64,000 nt of DNA from positions 5,394,001 to 5,458,000 of the forward strand of contig OZ257136.1 in assembly GCA_965278995.1 (NCBI GenBank). Reading direction: 5' to 3'. This stretch comes from JADJYF01 sp965278995 (GTDB lineage: Bacteria; Pseudomonadota; Gammaproteobacteria; Ga0077536). The translations under genes and the position numbers were made by a program. Of the stretch, positions 16,807 through 28,200 are shown one piece after another. Each line of letters begins with the position of its first letter. Positions within the stretch are counted from its first letter, which is position 1. Below the pieces are notes generated by a model. The model saw only the letters and a list, made by a program, of their open reading frames with translations, had not been told where the DNA came from and ran no database searches.

Positions 16807-17028
16807 TCACGCATGAAAGTGCTGCTCTTGCATCGGCGACGAAGCAATAAACTCGCTCGTCAATCGTATTTCAACGGTCTCTCCGCGAGTCGGTTGCGTT
16901 GCCCGTTGCGGCTGGGCCCAGCTAACGGCATTTAGCAATTCAATGTTGGTTAGAGGCCGCTCCGTCAGCACGCGGTACTCGACGCCATTCAGGACATCGG
17001 TCAGTTTGGTCATCACGGTCCCAAACAT
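16807..17028 (-). CDS. Small hypothetical protein
   Basis: 73 residues, start ATG complementary to 17026-17028 with GGAAAG upstream at a suitable distance. No signal peptide, membrane helix or motif. It lies 75 bp after the end of the VPLPA-tailed protein gene on the same strand, so it could be the second gene of that transcript. It could equally be a chance frame. No family recognised. Confidence 0.35.
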   Translation of the reverse strand: MFGTVMTKLTDVLNGVEYRVLTERPLTNIELLNAVSWAQPQRATQPTRGETVEIRLTSEFIASSPMQEQHFHA

Positions 17029-17103
17029 ATTGATTACTTTCCGTTAACCTCAATTGGATTATCTTGGCGAACAATCCGTATGTGAGTAATGCGGCAAGAT
17101 TAT

Positions 17104-18129
17104 TTATTGTTCTCCCATTTCCGGAGGATGCCGCAGCTTCGCCAAGCCGATGATTGTAGCCCCCGTCAAAAACATCATCCACGCCGCGGGCAGCGGCACT
17201 GGAGTTGGCGCTGCGATGATCTCTATCTCGTACAGATTCGACATCCAACGTCCGCGCTTGTCGGTGTCGGTAGGTAAGATGGTTCGCGCCACTCCACTAC
17301 CCGGCAGGTCCGATCCAGTATCGGCGTAAGGCAGCAAATTAAGCGGGTTACCGCCCAGGCTGGGATCGAGTTCGGCCAGCGAGTGCACCACCACATAGCC
17401 ATCTGTGCCTTTGGCCGCCACCAGCTTGTCCGTCGTTCCCGATTGCAGAGGATTGATGAAATCCCATAGCGAGACGCCGGTATAGGTGTTGCTGCCTACA
17501 ACCAGATTCACGGCCGTCAGACTTTGAAGATCCGACAAAGCGTAGCTGCCAGGGTTATTGACCGACCCAATGAGGTTCACGCTATTCGATGGGGAGATTG
17601 GAGCCGTTGGCAACGCTTCGACGGACAGCAGGTCGAGGCGTTCGAGGTCGAGGACATTCCGGCCGGATGCGTTAGGAATTACCAGCTGCGGATCAGCAAG
17701 CAATGAACCGGCTCCGTTCTCGAACGCCACAAAAGCCGGCGCCGAGGGATTATTGGCCGTGCCGCCGAAGCGGGGCTCAATCTCCCCCAAGGAGATTACC
17801 GACCGCGTACCATCGCTGCCGGTGGCAAGAACATAGTACCGAAGTATTGAATTTTTTCCGTTGGATCCCGCAGGGGTGCTCGTTTCAATACTGCCCCAGT
17901 TGATAGCCGTATTCGACGCGTCGGCGCCGCCGAGGAGATTCCACAGTGAGATCCCTTTTAGGCCGTCTCTCGATACTGTATTCGCTCCGGCCAGAGTCGA
18001 AAGTGAGCTTGTCGAATACTGTCCGGCGTTCCCCGTTGGCCCGGTCAAGACCAGCGAGTCGGCATGCGCTGGTGAAAGTACAAAAGCGAATACTGCGGCC
18101 GTGACGGCGATAATTCGTTGGGCGTTCAC
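17104..18129 (-). CDS. VPLPA-tailed exported protein with two molybdopterin-binding-like repeats
   Basis: 341 residues. Signal peptide MNAQRIIAVTAAVFAFVLSP-AHA. There are two similar domains: residues about 24-70 (LTGPTGNAGQYSTSSLSTLA ... LKGISLWNLLGG) and about 188-235 (LIGSVNNPGSYALSDLQSLT ... YTGVSLWDFINPL). The pattern G..PG.Ysl.dL..l ... YtGvsLwd is that of sulfite-oxidase-like molybdopterin-binding domains. The end, VPLPAAWMMFLTGATIIGLA followed by KLR, is a VPLPA variant of the PEP-CTERM sorting signal. A ModE-box-like palindrome sits 17 bp upstream of the start, linking the gene to molybdate. No catalytic Cys is evident, so it may bind rather than use a cofactor. Confidence 0.7.
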   Translation of the reverse strand: MNAQRIIAVTAAVFAFVLSPAHADSLVLTGPTGNAGQYSTSSLSTLAGANTVSRDGLKGISLWNLLGGADASNTAINWGSIETSTPAGSNGKNSILRYYVLATGSDGTRSVISLGEIEPRFGGTANNPSAPAFVAFENGAGSLLADPQLVIPNASGRNVLDLERLDLLSVEALPTAPISPSNSVNLIGSVNNPGSYALSDLQSLTAVNLVVGSNTYTGVSLWDFINPLQSGTTDKLVAAKGTDGYVVVHSLAELDPSLGGNPLNLLPYADTGSDLPGSGVARTILPTDTDKRGRWMSNLYEIEIIAAPTPVPLPAAWMMFLTGATIIGLAKLRHPPEMGEQ

Positions 18130-18145
18130 AATCTTGCTCCTGTCG

Positions 18146-18169
18146 CGTTATATATACTGTAATATAACG
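18146..18169. promoter_or_regulatory. ModE-box-like inverted repeat before the VPLPA protein gene
   Basis: CGTTATAT (18146-18153), eight bases, ATATAACG (18162-18169): a perfect 8-bp inverted repeat. It matches the layout of ModE operators and has the same spacing as the sites at 20176, 35133, 35182 and 42609. It lies within 17-40 bp of the start at 18129, so a bound ModE would overlap the promoter. Confidence 0.7.
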
Positions 18170-18440
18170 AAACTATAGGATATGAAGTCAAGCATATCTT
18201 CATGCCAGACCCGCAAGTACCCAGGCGAAAACCCGCATGGAATCGGAGCATGCACGAATATATCGATTAATTCAGGTCAGTCATGTCGCGCAACGAACCG
18301 AATGTTGGTGCCAAACATGCTTCTCGATGATGCATGTGCGATTGCCCGCGAGATACGGAAATGTAGATTTTCTTACGAGGCAGTTATCGGCTCGCTTTGG
18401 GTGCACGGCTTGGTACGCGGCTTAAACGGGGCGAGGTTGT

Positions 18441-18470
18441 CGCCGCAGATGCAGGAATTCATCTGCGGCG
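18441..18470 (-). terminator. 11-bp hairpin after the minus-strand aldehyde dehydrogenase gene
   Basis: CGCCGCAGATG, eight bases, CATCTGCGGCG: a perfect 11-bp stem beginning 23 bp past the stop codon of the gene ending at 18493. No clear T run follows, so termination would be imperfect. The rest of 18170-18492 holds no recognisable gene. Confidence 0.5.
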
Positions 18471-18492
18471 AGATGACTGCTACGCCGAAAGC

Positions 18493-19992
18493 TCAGTCCC
18501 GCAAGTGCGCGGGCGGTGCATCGAGAATGACAGTCTTCGCCTCGAGAAACGGATGCAATCCTTCAACACCGCCTTCCCGACCGATACCCGACTGCTTGAA
18601 GCCGCCAAAAGCTATGCCGAAATCGGAGCGAAACGAGTTGTGACCGACAGTGCCAGAGCGAAGCAGGCGCGCCGTCTCGTAGGCGCGCTCGGGATCGTTC
18701 GTGAACACCGAGGCATTCAAGCCGAATATCGTGTCGTTGGCAATCTGAACAGCATCCTTTTCGTCCACCGCTGGGATCACGCTCAACACCGGGCCGAAGA
18801 TCTCCTCACGCGCAATGGTGTAGCTGTTGTCGACGTTGCCGAATACGGTCGGTTCGACAAAAAACCCACGTGGTAGATTAGCCGGTCGACCACCACCTGT
18901 AGCGAGCTTCGCTCCTTCTGCTTTGCCTTTGGCGATGTAGCCTTCGACCCGATCGCGCTGGCGACGCATGGCCAATGGGCCCATCTGGCAGGAGGCATTG
19001 AACGGATCGCCAACATTAACCTTGCTGAAGCTCTCGGCAAGTGCTTCCAGCATTTCGTCGTGCCGCTTCCTGGTCACCACGATTCGGGTCAGGGACGAAC
19101 ACACCTGCCCGGTAAGGAATGTGGCACCGTCAGCTATGGTCTTGGCTGCCGCTGCGATATCGTAATCGTCGAGGATAACCGCGGCGGATTTTCCACCGAG
19201 TTCGAGCGTGCATCGCGCGATACGATCGCCACAGATGGCAGCGATTTTGCGGCCGGCGACAGTGGAACCCGTGAACGTGACCTTGTCCACGTCTGGATGG
19301 CGCACGAGCTTTTCGGAAACCTCGCGATCTGCCGTCAGGATATTGAATACCCCATTCGGCAAGCCGACCTTCTCGCAAATCTCCGCGAGCAGGTATGCGG
19401 CCCCGGGCGCTTCGGGGGAGGCTTTGAGGATCATCGTACAACCGGCGAGGAGCGCGGGCGCGCACTTGTAGGAAATTAGTAACGGCGGACCATTCCACGG
19501 AATCACGGCAGCGACAACGCCCACCGGTTCCCTGACTAACAATCCGACCTTGCCGCCGCCCGTCGTTTTGTGGCGCTCTTCAAATGGAAAAGTCGTCGCG
19601 AGATCGGCGTAGTACTCCCATGTCTTGCTCAGGGATTCGGTGTATGCCTTCGCCAGGTTATAGGTAATCCCGGATTCGGTCGTCCATACCTGAGCGAAGT
19701 CCGCGCTTCTCGTACGGAACTCCACCGCTATGGCGCGCAGATATTTTGCGCGCTCGGAATGGGGCATCCGAGGCCAGGGCCCATGATCGAACGCCAGTCG
19801 TGCGGCTGCCACGGCACGATTGACATCCGCTTTCTGGGCCTCGGCGACCTTGACGAACAATTCCTCCGTCCCGGAATTAATCACATCAATCTGAGCGGCG
19901 CTGGACGGCTCCAGCCAATGTCCGTCGATGAAAAATTTGTCCGGGTGTTTCAACGGGGCCGTGGTGCTTGTTGGTGTAGCAATCGCACTCAT
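18493..19992 (-). CDS. NAD(P)-dependent aldehyde dehydrogenase
   Basis: 499 residues from the ATG complementary to 19990-19992, which has AGGAG properly placed; an upstream in-frame start lacks this. ALDH family features: substrate/cofactor region VIPWNGPPLLISYKCAPALL, the Glu in LELGGKSAAVILDDYD, TFTGSTVAGRKI, catalytic Cys in TGQVCSSLTRIVV, and EEIFGPVLSVIP. Cytoplasmic, oxidises aldehydes to acids. Divergent from a second ALDH at 20251; the two share a ModE-box-like site at 20176. Substrate unknown. Confidence 0.9.
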   Translation of the reverse strand: MSAIATPTSTTAPLKHPDKFFIDGHWLEPSSAAQIDVINSGTEELFVKVAEAQKADVNRAVAAARLAFDHGPWPRMPHSERAKYLRAIAVEFRTRSADFAQVWTTESGITYNLAKAYTESLSKTWEYYADLATTFPFEERHKTTGGGKVGLLVREPVGVVAAVIPWNGPPLLISYKCAPALLAGCTMILKASPEAPGAAYLLAEICEKVGLPNGVFNILTADREVSEKLVRHPDVDKVTFTGSTVAGRKIAAICGDRIARCTLELGGKSAAVILDDYDIAAAAKTIADGATFLTGQVCSSLTRIVVTRKRHDEMLEALAESFSKVNVGDPFNASCQMGPLAMRRQRDRVEGYIAKGKAEGAKLATGGGRPANLPRGFFVEPTVFGNVDNSYTIAREEIFGPVLSVIPAVDEKDAVQIANDTIFGLNASVFTNDPERAYETARLLRSGTVGHNSFRSDFGIAFGGFKQSGIGREGGVEGLHPFLEAKTVILDAPPAHLRD

Positions 19993-20175
19993 ATATTTTC
20001 TCCTGTGGATAACTCGTAAGAGCCCTGCATTCCGGCTATGCCATAGCATCACCAGCTTTGCGCTGTCGGGCACGTTAGCCCTACATTGCTGAGGCGCGCA
20101 TGGCGCCGTGCTTCAAGATGGGAGACTTCACCGCGTATCGGACGCAGGGTCGCTAACCCGCGAAATAGTTACGTA

Positions 20176-20199
20176 CGTTATATCTTATGGGATATAACG
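20176..20199. promoter_or_regulatory. ModE-box-like inverted repeat between divergent aldehyde dehydrogenase genes
   Basis: CGTTATAT (20176-20183), eight bases, ATATAACG (20192-20199). The symmetry extends to 11 bp per arm (TACGTTATATC ... GATATAACGTA with a 6-base centre). It is the most perfect of the five ModE-like sites. It lies 52 bp before the ALDH start at 20251 and 184 bp from the divergent one at 19992. Confidence 0.7.
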
Positions 20200-20250
20200 T
20201 ACTATGATGCTACTACTGAAATACTGAATTGCACAACGTTGGAGAGAATC

Positions 20251-21747
20251 ATGGCCAGCTCCCCAAAGACTATTCCGTCCGCCACTCGATTTGCAGACGG
20301 CGGATGCAAGCAACTGCTGATCGATGGGCGATGGAGTGATGCCGCCAGCGGGCGTACTTTTGAAACCCGCAATCCAGCGACCGGTGATCTGCTGGCCACT
20401 GTGGCAGAAGGTGACGCCGCAGATATCAATCGCGCCGTTGCCGCCGCGCGACGCGCATTCGAGGGTCCGTGGAGCAAGACCAAACCGTTCGCGCGTCAAC
20501 AGCTGCTCCTGAAGATATCCGATCTCGTCGAGGCCCACTTTGATGAGCTGACAATGCTGGATACCCTGGACATGGGCGCGCCGATCACCCGCATGCGCGG
20601 CATGCGCCAACGCGTCCTCGGAATGCTGCGTTACTACGCCGGCATGGCAACTTCCATCCATGGTGAAACCATCGAGAACTCGCTTCCTGGCGAGATATTT
20701 TCCTACACGCTGAAGGAACCGATAGGCGTTGTTGGGGCGATCATTCCATGGAATGGACCTCTAGGCGCAGCGATTTGGAAGATAGGTCCAGCGCTTGCCA
20801 CAGGATGCACTATTGTCCTGAAGCCTGCTGAAGAGTCCCCGTTATCTGCCCTCCGTCTCGGCGAGATCCTGCTCGATGCAGGCGTTCCACCAGGAGTAGT
20901 CAATATCGTGCCTGGCTTCGGCGATACGGCAGGCGCAGCGCTGGCCAATCATCCGGACGTCGACAAGGTCGCATTCACCGGTTCGCACTTGACAGGGCAA
21001 GCCATCGTGCGTGCGTCCGCCGGCAATCTGAAGCGAGTCTCGCTCGAGCTGGGCGGGAAATCACCGGATATCGTATTTGCCGACGCCGATCTCGACGCAG
21101 CGGTGCCCGGTGCGGCCATGGCGGTATTCGCTAATTCCGGACAGATCTGCAGCGCCGGCACGCGGTTAATGGTCGAGCGACCGATCTACGATGAATTCGT
21201 GGCCAAAGTTGCCGCATTTGGCGCCGCGCTGCGAATTGGCAATGGCATTGATCCCCAAACTCATATTGGCCCGTTGGTATCCGCGGAGCAGCTCGAACGC
21301 GTTAGCGCATACCTAAGCGTCGGCAAAGCAGAAGGGGCGCATGCTGTCAGCGGTGGAATGGCGCTTACAGACGGCGCCTATGCGAAAGGTTACTTCGTCC
21401 CCCCCACTGTTTTCTCTAACGTGCACGACGACATGCGAATCGCTAAGGAGGAGATCTTTGGCCCTGTCATTTCAGCGATCCCTTTCGATGACGTGGACGA
21501 TCTGTTGAAACGGGCCAATTCGACGAGCTTCGGCCTGGGCAGTGGCGTTTGGACGCGCGACGTCAGTAAGGCGCATCGCCTCGCTAAAGGCATCCGGGCC
21601 GGCTCGGTATGGGTGAATTGCTACCAGGCCATGGATCCGGCGGTGCCTTTCGGTGGCTACAAGATGAGCGGCTACGGGCGCGAATCTGGATTACAGCACC
21701 TCGAAGAGTACCTGAACGTCAAGGCCGTGTGGATCAAGACCGCATAG
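20251..21747 (+). CDS. NAD(P)-dependent aldehyde dehydrogenase
   Basis: 498 residues from the ATG at 20251 with GGAGA upstream. Motifs: IPWNGPLGAAIWKIGPALA, AFTGSHLTGQAIV, the general-base Glu in LELGGKSPDIVFADADLD, catalytic Cys in SGQICSAGTRLMV, EEIFGPVISAIPF, and a C-terminal PFGGYKMSGYGRESG. Like its divergent neighbour it needs only NAD(P), not molybdenum. Followed by a small hypothetical gene 25 bp downstream on the same strand. Confidence 0.9.
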   Translation: MASSPKTIPSATRFADGGCKQLLIDGRWSDAASGRTFETRNPATGDLLATVAEGDAADINRAVAAARRAFEGPWSKTKPFARQQLLLKISDLVEAHFDELTMLDTLDMGAPITRMRGMRQRVLGMLRYYAGMATSIHGETIENSLPGEIFSYTLKEPIGVVGAIIPWNGPLGAAIWKIGPALATGCTIVLKPAEESPLSALRLGEILLDAGVPPGVVNIVPGFGDTAGAALANHPDVDKVAFTGSHLTGQAIVRASAGNLKRVSLELGGKSPDIVFADADLDAAVPGAAMAVFANSGQICSAGTRLMVERPIYDEFVAKVAAFGAALRIGNGIDPQTHIGPLVSAEQLERVSAYLSVGKAEGAHAVSGGMALTDGAYAKGYFVPPTVFSNVHDDMRIAKEEIFGPVISAIPFDDVDDLLKRANSTSFGLGSGVWTRDVSKAHRLAKGIRAGSVWVNCYQAMDPAVPFGGYKMSGYGRESGLQHLEEYLNVKAVWIKTA

Positions 21748-21772
21748 CGGCGCGCGCGGTCCATGTCTTCAA

Positions 21773-22195
21773 ATGCCCCGAACTCGTGAGGTAGCCTCGG
21801 TGTCAGTCGAAATAGAGGCCGAAGGCCTGACCACATTCGAAGTGAGCGGCGATGGCATGCATGTGCGATTACATGCGACCGCAGTTGGAGGTGAGCCTGT
21901 TGCTTTGACGTTCTCAAGTGACTGGCTGCGGCAATTAATCATGACGCTACCGAACATTGCAAGCCAAGCACTGCGGCGTCGCTTCGGCGACGAGCAACTG
22001 CGGATCGTCTATCCGATGGGGGATTGGAAGATTGAAACCACGGGGGAGCACAATGATACGTTTGTCGTGACGATGGGCACGCCGGATGGCTTTGAGGTGT
22101 CGTTCGCGCTCAGTTCGGAGCTGATGTGCGATTTCGGCCGATCAGTGAGCAATACAGGCGTTCCGATGCGAAGCATGCGACGACTAGTGAATTAA
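21773..22195 (+). CDS. Hypothetical protein downstream of aldehyde dehydrogenase
   Basis: 140 residues with an alternating beta-rich pattern (VSVEIEAEGLTTFEVSGDGM, HVRLHATAVGGEPVALTF, WKIETTGEHNDTFVVTMG). No signal peptide, no membrane helix. It starts 25 bp after the ALDH stop, so it may share its transcript. I do not recognise a family. The first GTG at about 21800 would give a slightly shorter product. Confidence 0.6.
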   Translation: MPRTREVASVSVEIEAEGLTTFEVSGDGMHVRLHATAVGGEPVALTFSSDWLRQLIMTLPNIASQALRRRFGDEQLRIVYPMGDWKIETTGEHNDTFVVTMGTPDGFEVSFALSSELMCDFGRSVSNTGVPMRSMRRLVN

Positions 22196-22288
22196 TCGGC
22201 CTACCACGAGCGCGCGTTGCACCATAGTATCTGGAAGTATACGTGCGAGAATTCCACAACGAATCGTGTCAAATATAACCTCTGTTGG

Positions 22289-25200
22289 TCATTGACCGTC
22301 CCAGTCCAGCACCCGCACATCGATAGTTGTCAGGATTCGCACTTCCGGGGGTGTTTGCGCCGCAGCGTTTTCGGCAGTTTGGCGCTGCATTCCCTTTTCG
22401 CCCAAGGTGGCGGCTTGGCTGGTTAGATTGTTAATGCCCGTCAGACCCGCCGCGATCGCTACCACCGGCGGTGGACCACCCACGAAGAAGTCGGTAGCGG
22501 CGATATTATCTGCGCCAATGATGGCGAGGGCCCCGACGCGGACGTTCTGACCCGCAATGCCCGCCTCTCCAGCGTCAATGAAACCCTTTGGCGCGGCCAG
22601 TGTAACGTCACCAAAGTCACTTCCATCGAGCGTTCCAGCCTGGGCACGAATGCCACTGCCTGCCACTGTCGGTGGAAAATCCACGACGAGGTTGCCACGC
22701 TCATCGAGGCGCGGCACGGGCGCAGGCGTCGTGATTGCGGCTTTGGCACCGCGACCGGCGTCAATGTCGCCATTCGAAGACCAGATAGTGATGTCGCCTC
22801 CCCCCAGCGTGAAAACTCGCGACTGGTTGACATCGAAATCTCCGCTCGCGAGTGCGTTGAAGTTTCCGCTCCGCTGGACCACTACGCCGAGCTCGCTTGA
22901 AGGTTTCTGGCCGCTGAACGCACTGGCGAGGCCAATATTGATGTCACCGAATGGCGCAAGAAGATTGATGTCGCCACCGTCGATTGTCTGGAGCTTGCTG
23001 AAGTACAGCGAGATATTGCCACCACCTGCAACCCTGCCGAACAGTCCGGCAATGGCGTCGAAGCCACGTTCGTACAATCGAGCGCGTTCGACACGGTCGG
23101 CTTCGGACGCGGCCGCTGCGCCGGATTCGCGCAGCTCATCGAACAGAATCGACTGCGCGAAATCGCGCCGCCAAGGTTCGTCCAGTGCCGAAAAGGCAGC
23201 GAGCAGATCAGTGTCCGCGGGTGGGGCAGGGCTGTCGAAAAGTGCGAGGGAATCACGCAGTCGGCGTCGACTATCAGCCGACACACCGAGGTATTGTTTG
23301 ACGAAAGCAACGAAATCCGGATTAGCGCGAACGCCAGCCCAGACCGCGAGCGATGCACCTGTATCAGGCAGGGCAGGGTTGAGCGTGTCCCCTACGCTGG
23401 TAATCCCCTTCGACGTACCCAGGTCGATGTTCCGCCCTGATCGCACCTGAACCAGACCAGGCCCGGCAACTTCGATGCGCTGATTGAGGTTGAGTACACC
23501 GCCGCTCGGGTCCCGGTGCGTCGCATAACGCAAATCACGGCCCGCCTCAATTTGTGATACGTCCTGATCGCGGAGATTTTGCAGCAGGATGCTCAGGCCG
23601 TCGAGGTCGAGGCCGGCACTGATCCAGAGCGGTTCCGCCGCCGATAACAATGAACTCGCACTGGCCAGTACGCTACCTTGGTCGGCCATCACCCGCGCCG
23701 GCTGGAGGTCCATCTTGTGTAACAGTGTCGGCGCATGAAAAAACGTGACGTCACCGGTCGGTGGAGCGCTCAGGAGCTTCATCCGCGCAGTCAATTCGAT
23801 CACCTCTTTCGCGGGTTTCGCGATCGATGGCAAGCGCGCGGGGTCAATGTCAGATTGATTGACGATGACTACGTTGTCGGTGTGACCGAAAATCAGGTCG
23901 CGGCGAGCAATGAGCTGTAACGAACCGATTGCGCTCGGAAATAGGCTCATTCCATTAACGATTTCGAGATTGCCGCTGGGGGCCAGCGCAGATAAAGAGC
24001 CGGGGTAAATCGTCAGAGCCGTCAGATCTTCTGTTGTCGCAAGCACCGGTCCACCGGATGGCACAATATTATCGAAGACCTTGAATTGATCGGCGACAAT
24101 GCTGGTGTCATTGTTCAAAACGAGATTGCCTCCGAGCGCTGTCAATTGCAGCGCACTGGCATCGGTGTAAGTGGCGAACATCGCAATTTTGTCGGTATAC
24201 ACCGCCGCACGAAGTAAGAGCGGATTAAAAGCAGCGCCAAGTAGCACGTCGCCGCCCGCGGTCATGCTCATCCGTGTATCACCCAATGCCAGCAACGGTC
24301 CGGCGGTATACTGATTGCCGCCTCTAATATCGCCGGCAACGCGCAGGTCGGCACTACCGCGCTCAACGTAGAAGGTTCCACCGAGCAGATCGCCGGCTGC
24401 GTCCACGACAAGATCTCCGCCGCCTTGTACATCTACGGTGTTGGCTGTAAACCTGCCGTTGTTAAAGGCGCCCGTCGGCTTGCCGGTGGTCGGCAACATC
24501 ACCGAGAGATCGATAATGTTTCCCCCGGATTCGATACGCACATCGCCGCCGCCGAGGGTCCCGACATTCTGGCGAAACCCGCGGCGTATGTTCTGATTCC
24601 CGTTAGGTGGTGCTGCCCCATTGACGAGGTTGTCGAAAGCGATAGCCCAGGCGGTCGGACGCATGCCCACAGCACCCGGATTCGCCGGATCCCAAGTGCC
24701 ATTACGTACCAGCCAGTCCGACATCAGTTGCGTCGTTGCAGCACCTATCACGTCGCGGCCGGCGCGTAGCGAGATACTCCCGCCATCTACCGGATACTCG
24801 CCATAGAACAGCGTTCGAGCAAACAGACTGCCGAAACTGCCATATCGTTCGCTATCCGTCGGACGGCCGGCGGTATAGATTGCCGACGATTCATCGGTAA
24901 GTCTGATTGAATCAGCTGCGGCGACATCGATGCTCCCCGTGCCGGTTCGAACCGTTACTGCGCGCCCCAGCGTGATATCTCGTCCTGTGGCGCGCGAACT
25001 GTCGGTTGCCAACGGATCAGGACTGTCGAGATCGGCGCCGGCGACCAGTCGATAGGACCAGGAGCGATCCGGTTGGAGCAGATCCATCGGCTGCGCAATC
25101 GGGCTCGCACCCGGTAACGCCCCGAACGCGAACGCGTCCGACAACGTGGCATCAAGAATCAATGCGCCACCTGCGCGTAACGTCAAGGTGCCGGGAAACG

Positions 25201-28200
25201 GGGTTTGACCTGGCGCTTGAAACCGCCATGCCAGCAGATCCCACGCTGTTGCGAGCGTCAAATCGCCCGTGGCGGTGAGCTCCACTCCCGGTAACCAGTT
25301 AAAGCCGGCGAGATGCGTCGCGTTGGATCCGCTGGAGGCCATGAAAGCAGCCGTGTCCGCACGCCAATGGCTGATATCGTCAGTCGTGACGGCGTAGTCG
25401 TTGCCGACCGCGTACGTGCGGACGGCTTCGGCTTCCATCCGTGCGGCACCGCTTACCGTATGCTCAGCGACATCGACTGACACCTCGTTGCCGTCACGGG
25501 CGACCCGAAGCATCACCGTCCCGCCGGTTCCGTGTGCGCCGCCGGCAACCTCGATGCGTGAGCCTGCTGCAATACTTATGCTGCGTCGATGATCGGTCGG
25601 CGCGCGGCTGCTGGTCAGCATGACCATCCCACCGGTTGCGCCTATGCCTGTCGCGCTCGCACGCAGTCGACCGGACGGGCCCAGCGTCAGGGTGTCGGCG
25701 GCATTCAGTGCAATACGGCCCGCTGACGCTCCGACGGCGTTGAGTTCGCCATCGATCTGAATGCGCCCGCGCTGCGCTGTGAGCGCAATATCGTGCGCAT
25801 GGAACGACGATGTCTCGTCGAGCGAAATGTTGCCGAAATTCTGCGTAATCGCGACGCTATCCAGCGGACCCGAAGACATGACAGCGTTGAGCAGCTGGTC
25901 GAATGTATCCGTGTTCCACCCTGCTGCCCGCAGGTTGAGTTGCGCGCCGCGCCCGGACCCACTATTACCCGCACTAAGGGCACCGCCGATTATGAATTGG
26001 CCATCGGGAGCAGCCACCGTCAAGCTGCCTGAGTTACCGTTGCCCGAAACTGTACCGATTGCAACGCTGGCCTGCGGACTGAGGCGCACATTCCCCTGCA
26101 TGGAGTCCAGCACGATTCTCCCGGCGTCTACGTCCAGACCGATTTCCCTCAAAAAGACACGACGCCCGCTGACATCAATTACGGAATCTGCGAGCAGTTC
26201 GATATCGCCGACCAGCGCTTCGAGCCTGGCCGTCCCACCGGTCAGTTCAAGGACACCGCCATGGGTAATGTAGTCGGCGACCAGTGAGACTCGTGCACCG
26301 AGCCCGGCGTCCGCAGCCCGTTTACCATTGGCCCGCGCGCGAGTCGATAAATGATGTCCCGCGGCGACGATTCGAGTCTCGGCGGCTGCTCCGGCCTGTA
26401 TCACGCCGGCGGTCAATGTCAGATCCCCATGCACCGCGAGTGTCGATGTGCCCTGTCCTAGCAGCGCATCAGATGCATCCAATGAAACGTGCGAAAAACC
26501 GGTGACGTCAATGTTTCCGGGACCGAGCACTATCTCTCCGGCATTCAGCGCCAGCGCCCCACGGCCGATGTTGGCGGAGGGGGCAGGGGTGTCGAAACCG
26601 TTTGTGAGCACGATTCGATCGGCGTTTAAGACTGCATCGGGGCTCAAGTCGCCAACGGCACGCAGTGCCGGTGTATTGAGCGTCAGGTTGCGCGTTGACA
26701 GGAATGTCGGTCCGAAGAGATTGATCGCGGTGCGTGCATTCAGGAATAACGCGTCAGGAGCGCTCGCACCCAATACAACCGGCGTCAAGGTCATACCCGG
26801 CTGGAAATCTGGCACCGCTCCCAGATTGATGTGATCAGCGCCCAGCGTCAGTACGCCGCGTGGCATATCAATGCGGCCGCGAAGGTTGGTGGTCGCTGTC
26901 GCATCAATCAATATCGATCCGGCGCTACGCACCATTGCGCCCGACGCGATCTGCAGCGAGCCGCGCGACGTATCGAGCGCACCCTGCCGCACGAGTTGTG
27001 CAGCGCCGCCGGTCGACACACGCAGGAGCGCGCCTGTTCCTCCACCACTGATAGCGTCGCTGAACGACAACAGCGCAGGATTTGCGACCATCGCGCCAGC
27101 AGCTTCAATTGTCGCACCAGCACCAATATCGATCGAATCCCGCGCAGCGAATAAGAACTCGGATCCGATCAGATTGACACCCGGTTGAATTTGAATGGAC
27201 CGGGTAGCGACGTTGAGCCGGGTATCTTGCGCATGTTCGACACGCGTCCCTCCGAGAAAGACGCTTTCGAGATTCAAGGCGTTCAATTGACGTTCGTTAA
27301 TTCCAAGTACCCCGGAAGGCGACGGCGATCCATCGCGCGCAATGCGGATCCTGTCAGTCTGAATGTCGAGCCAACCGCCACGCCCGCCGAGGGTCGTTGC
27401 CGTGAAAGCCGCAGCTAGGTTCAGGCTTTGCATCGCCGCAATCGCAACATTCCCGGCGTCGCCGGGAATGCGCGCGCCGCTGCGCTCATGGAAAAATGAA
27501 GAAGCCGTTCGCTCGTCGTATTCGGCGCGGGACCGCGCGATTGCGCCTGGCTCGACAACGAATCCCTGCGTTCGCACATCGCGAAAAGCGGTACCGGTAG
27601 TCGAGTAATAACCAGAGACTATGGGTGCGCCATCACTCCCTGACAGCCGAGTGCCTGGCGTGAGATCGCGTGTGCCTGCCACCGGCGTGACCAGAAATGC
27701 ACCCGGCAACAGCGCATAGTGGGCCGGCAATCGAGCGAACGTTCCTTCTGGAAGGCCGGATGTACCATCGAGATGAACCTGCGTGCGCACATCCAGCGCG
27801 CTGGACGGGGATTCCAACGGATCGAAAGGCGCCCAACCGCTGCCGAGGTCTGACAGAACGGCAAACGCGCCGTTTGCTCCGCTGGCGGCGAGCAGATCGC
27901 GCGAACCACCGGGTCCGGCGATGAATTCGAATGCATGGAGGTCGCCGCCACCGGATAGATCGAGCGTCGCGCCTGGCTGCAGATCGACGCGTGTCGCGTT
28001 GAGAACGATGGACTTCGCCGGCGAGCCGTCCAGGATGAGACTGGTCGTACCCAGCGGATATATCCAATCGAATCCACCTTGCAGACGCCCGAATGGAATC
28101 GTTGTATTGCTTGCCGTCGTCGATAGCAGACCACCCATGCCCACGATCAGCTGGTCGCCGGCGTTGATTTCAAGCGTCCCGAAAGGTGCACGGATGGTGC

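Noticed and set aside
18182..18643. 153-residue plus-strand frame after the ModE-like box
   Set aside because: Overlaps the end of the aldehyde dehydrogenase gene antisense and includes its terminator hairpin; no motif.
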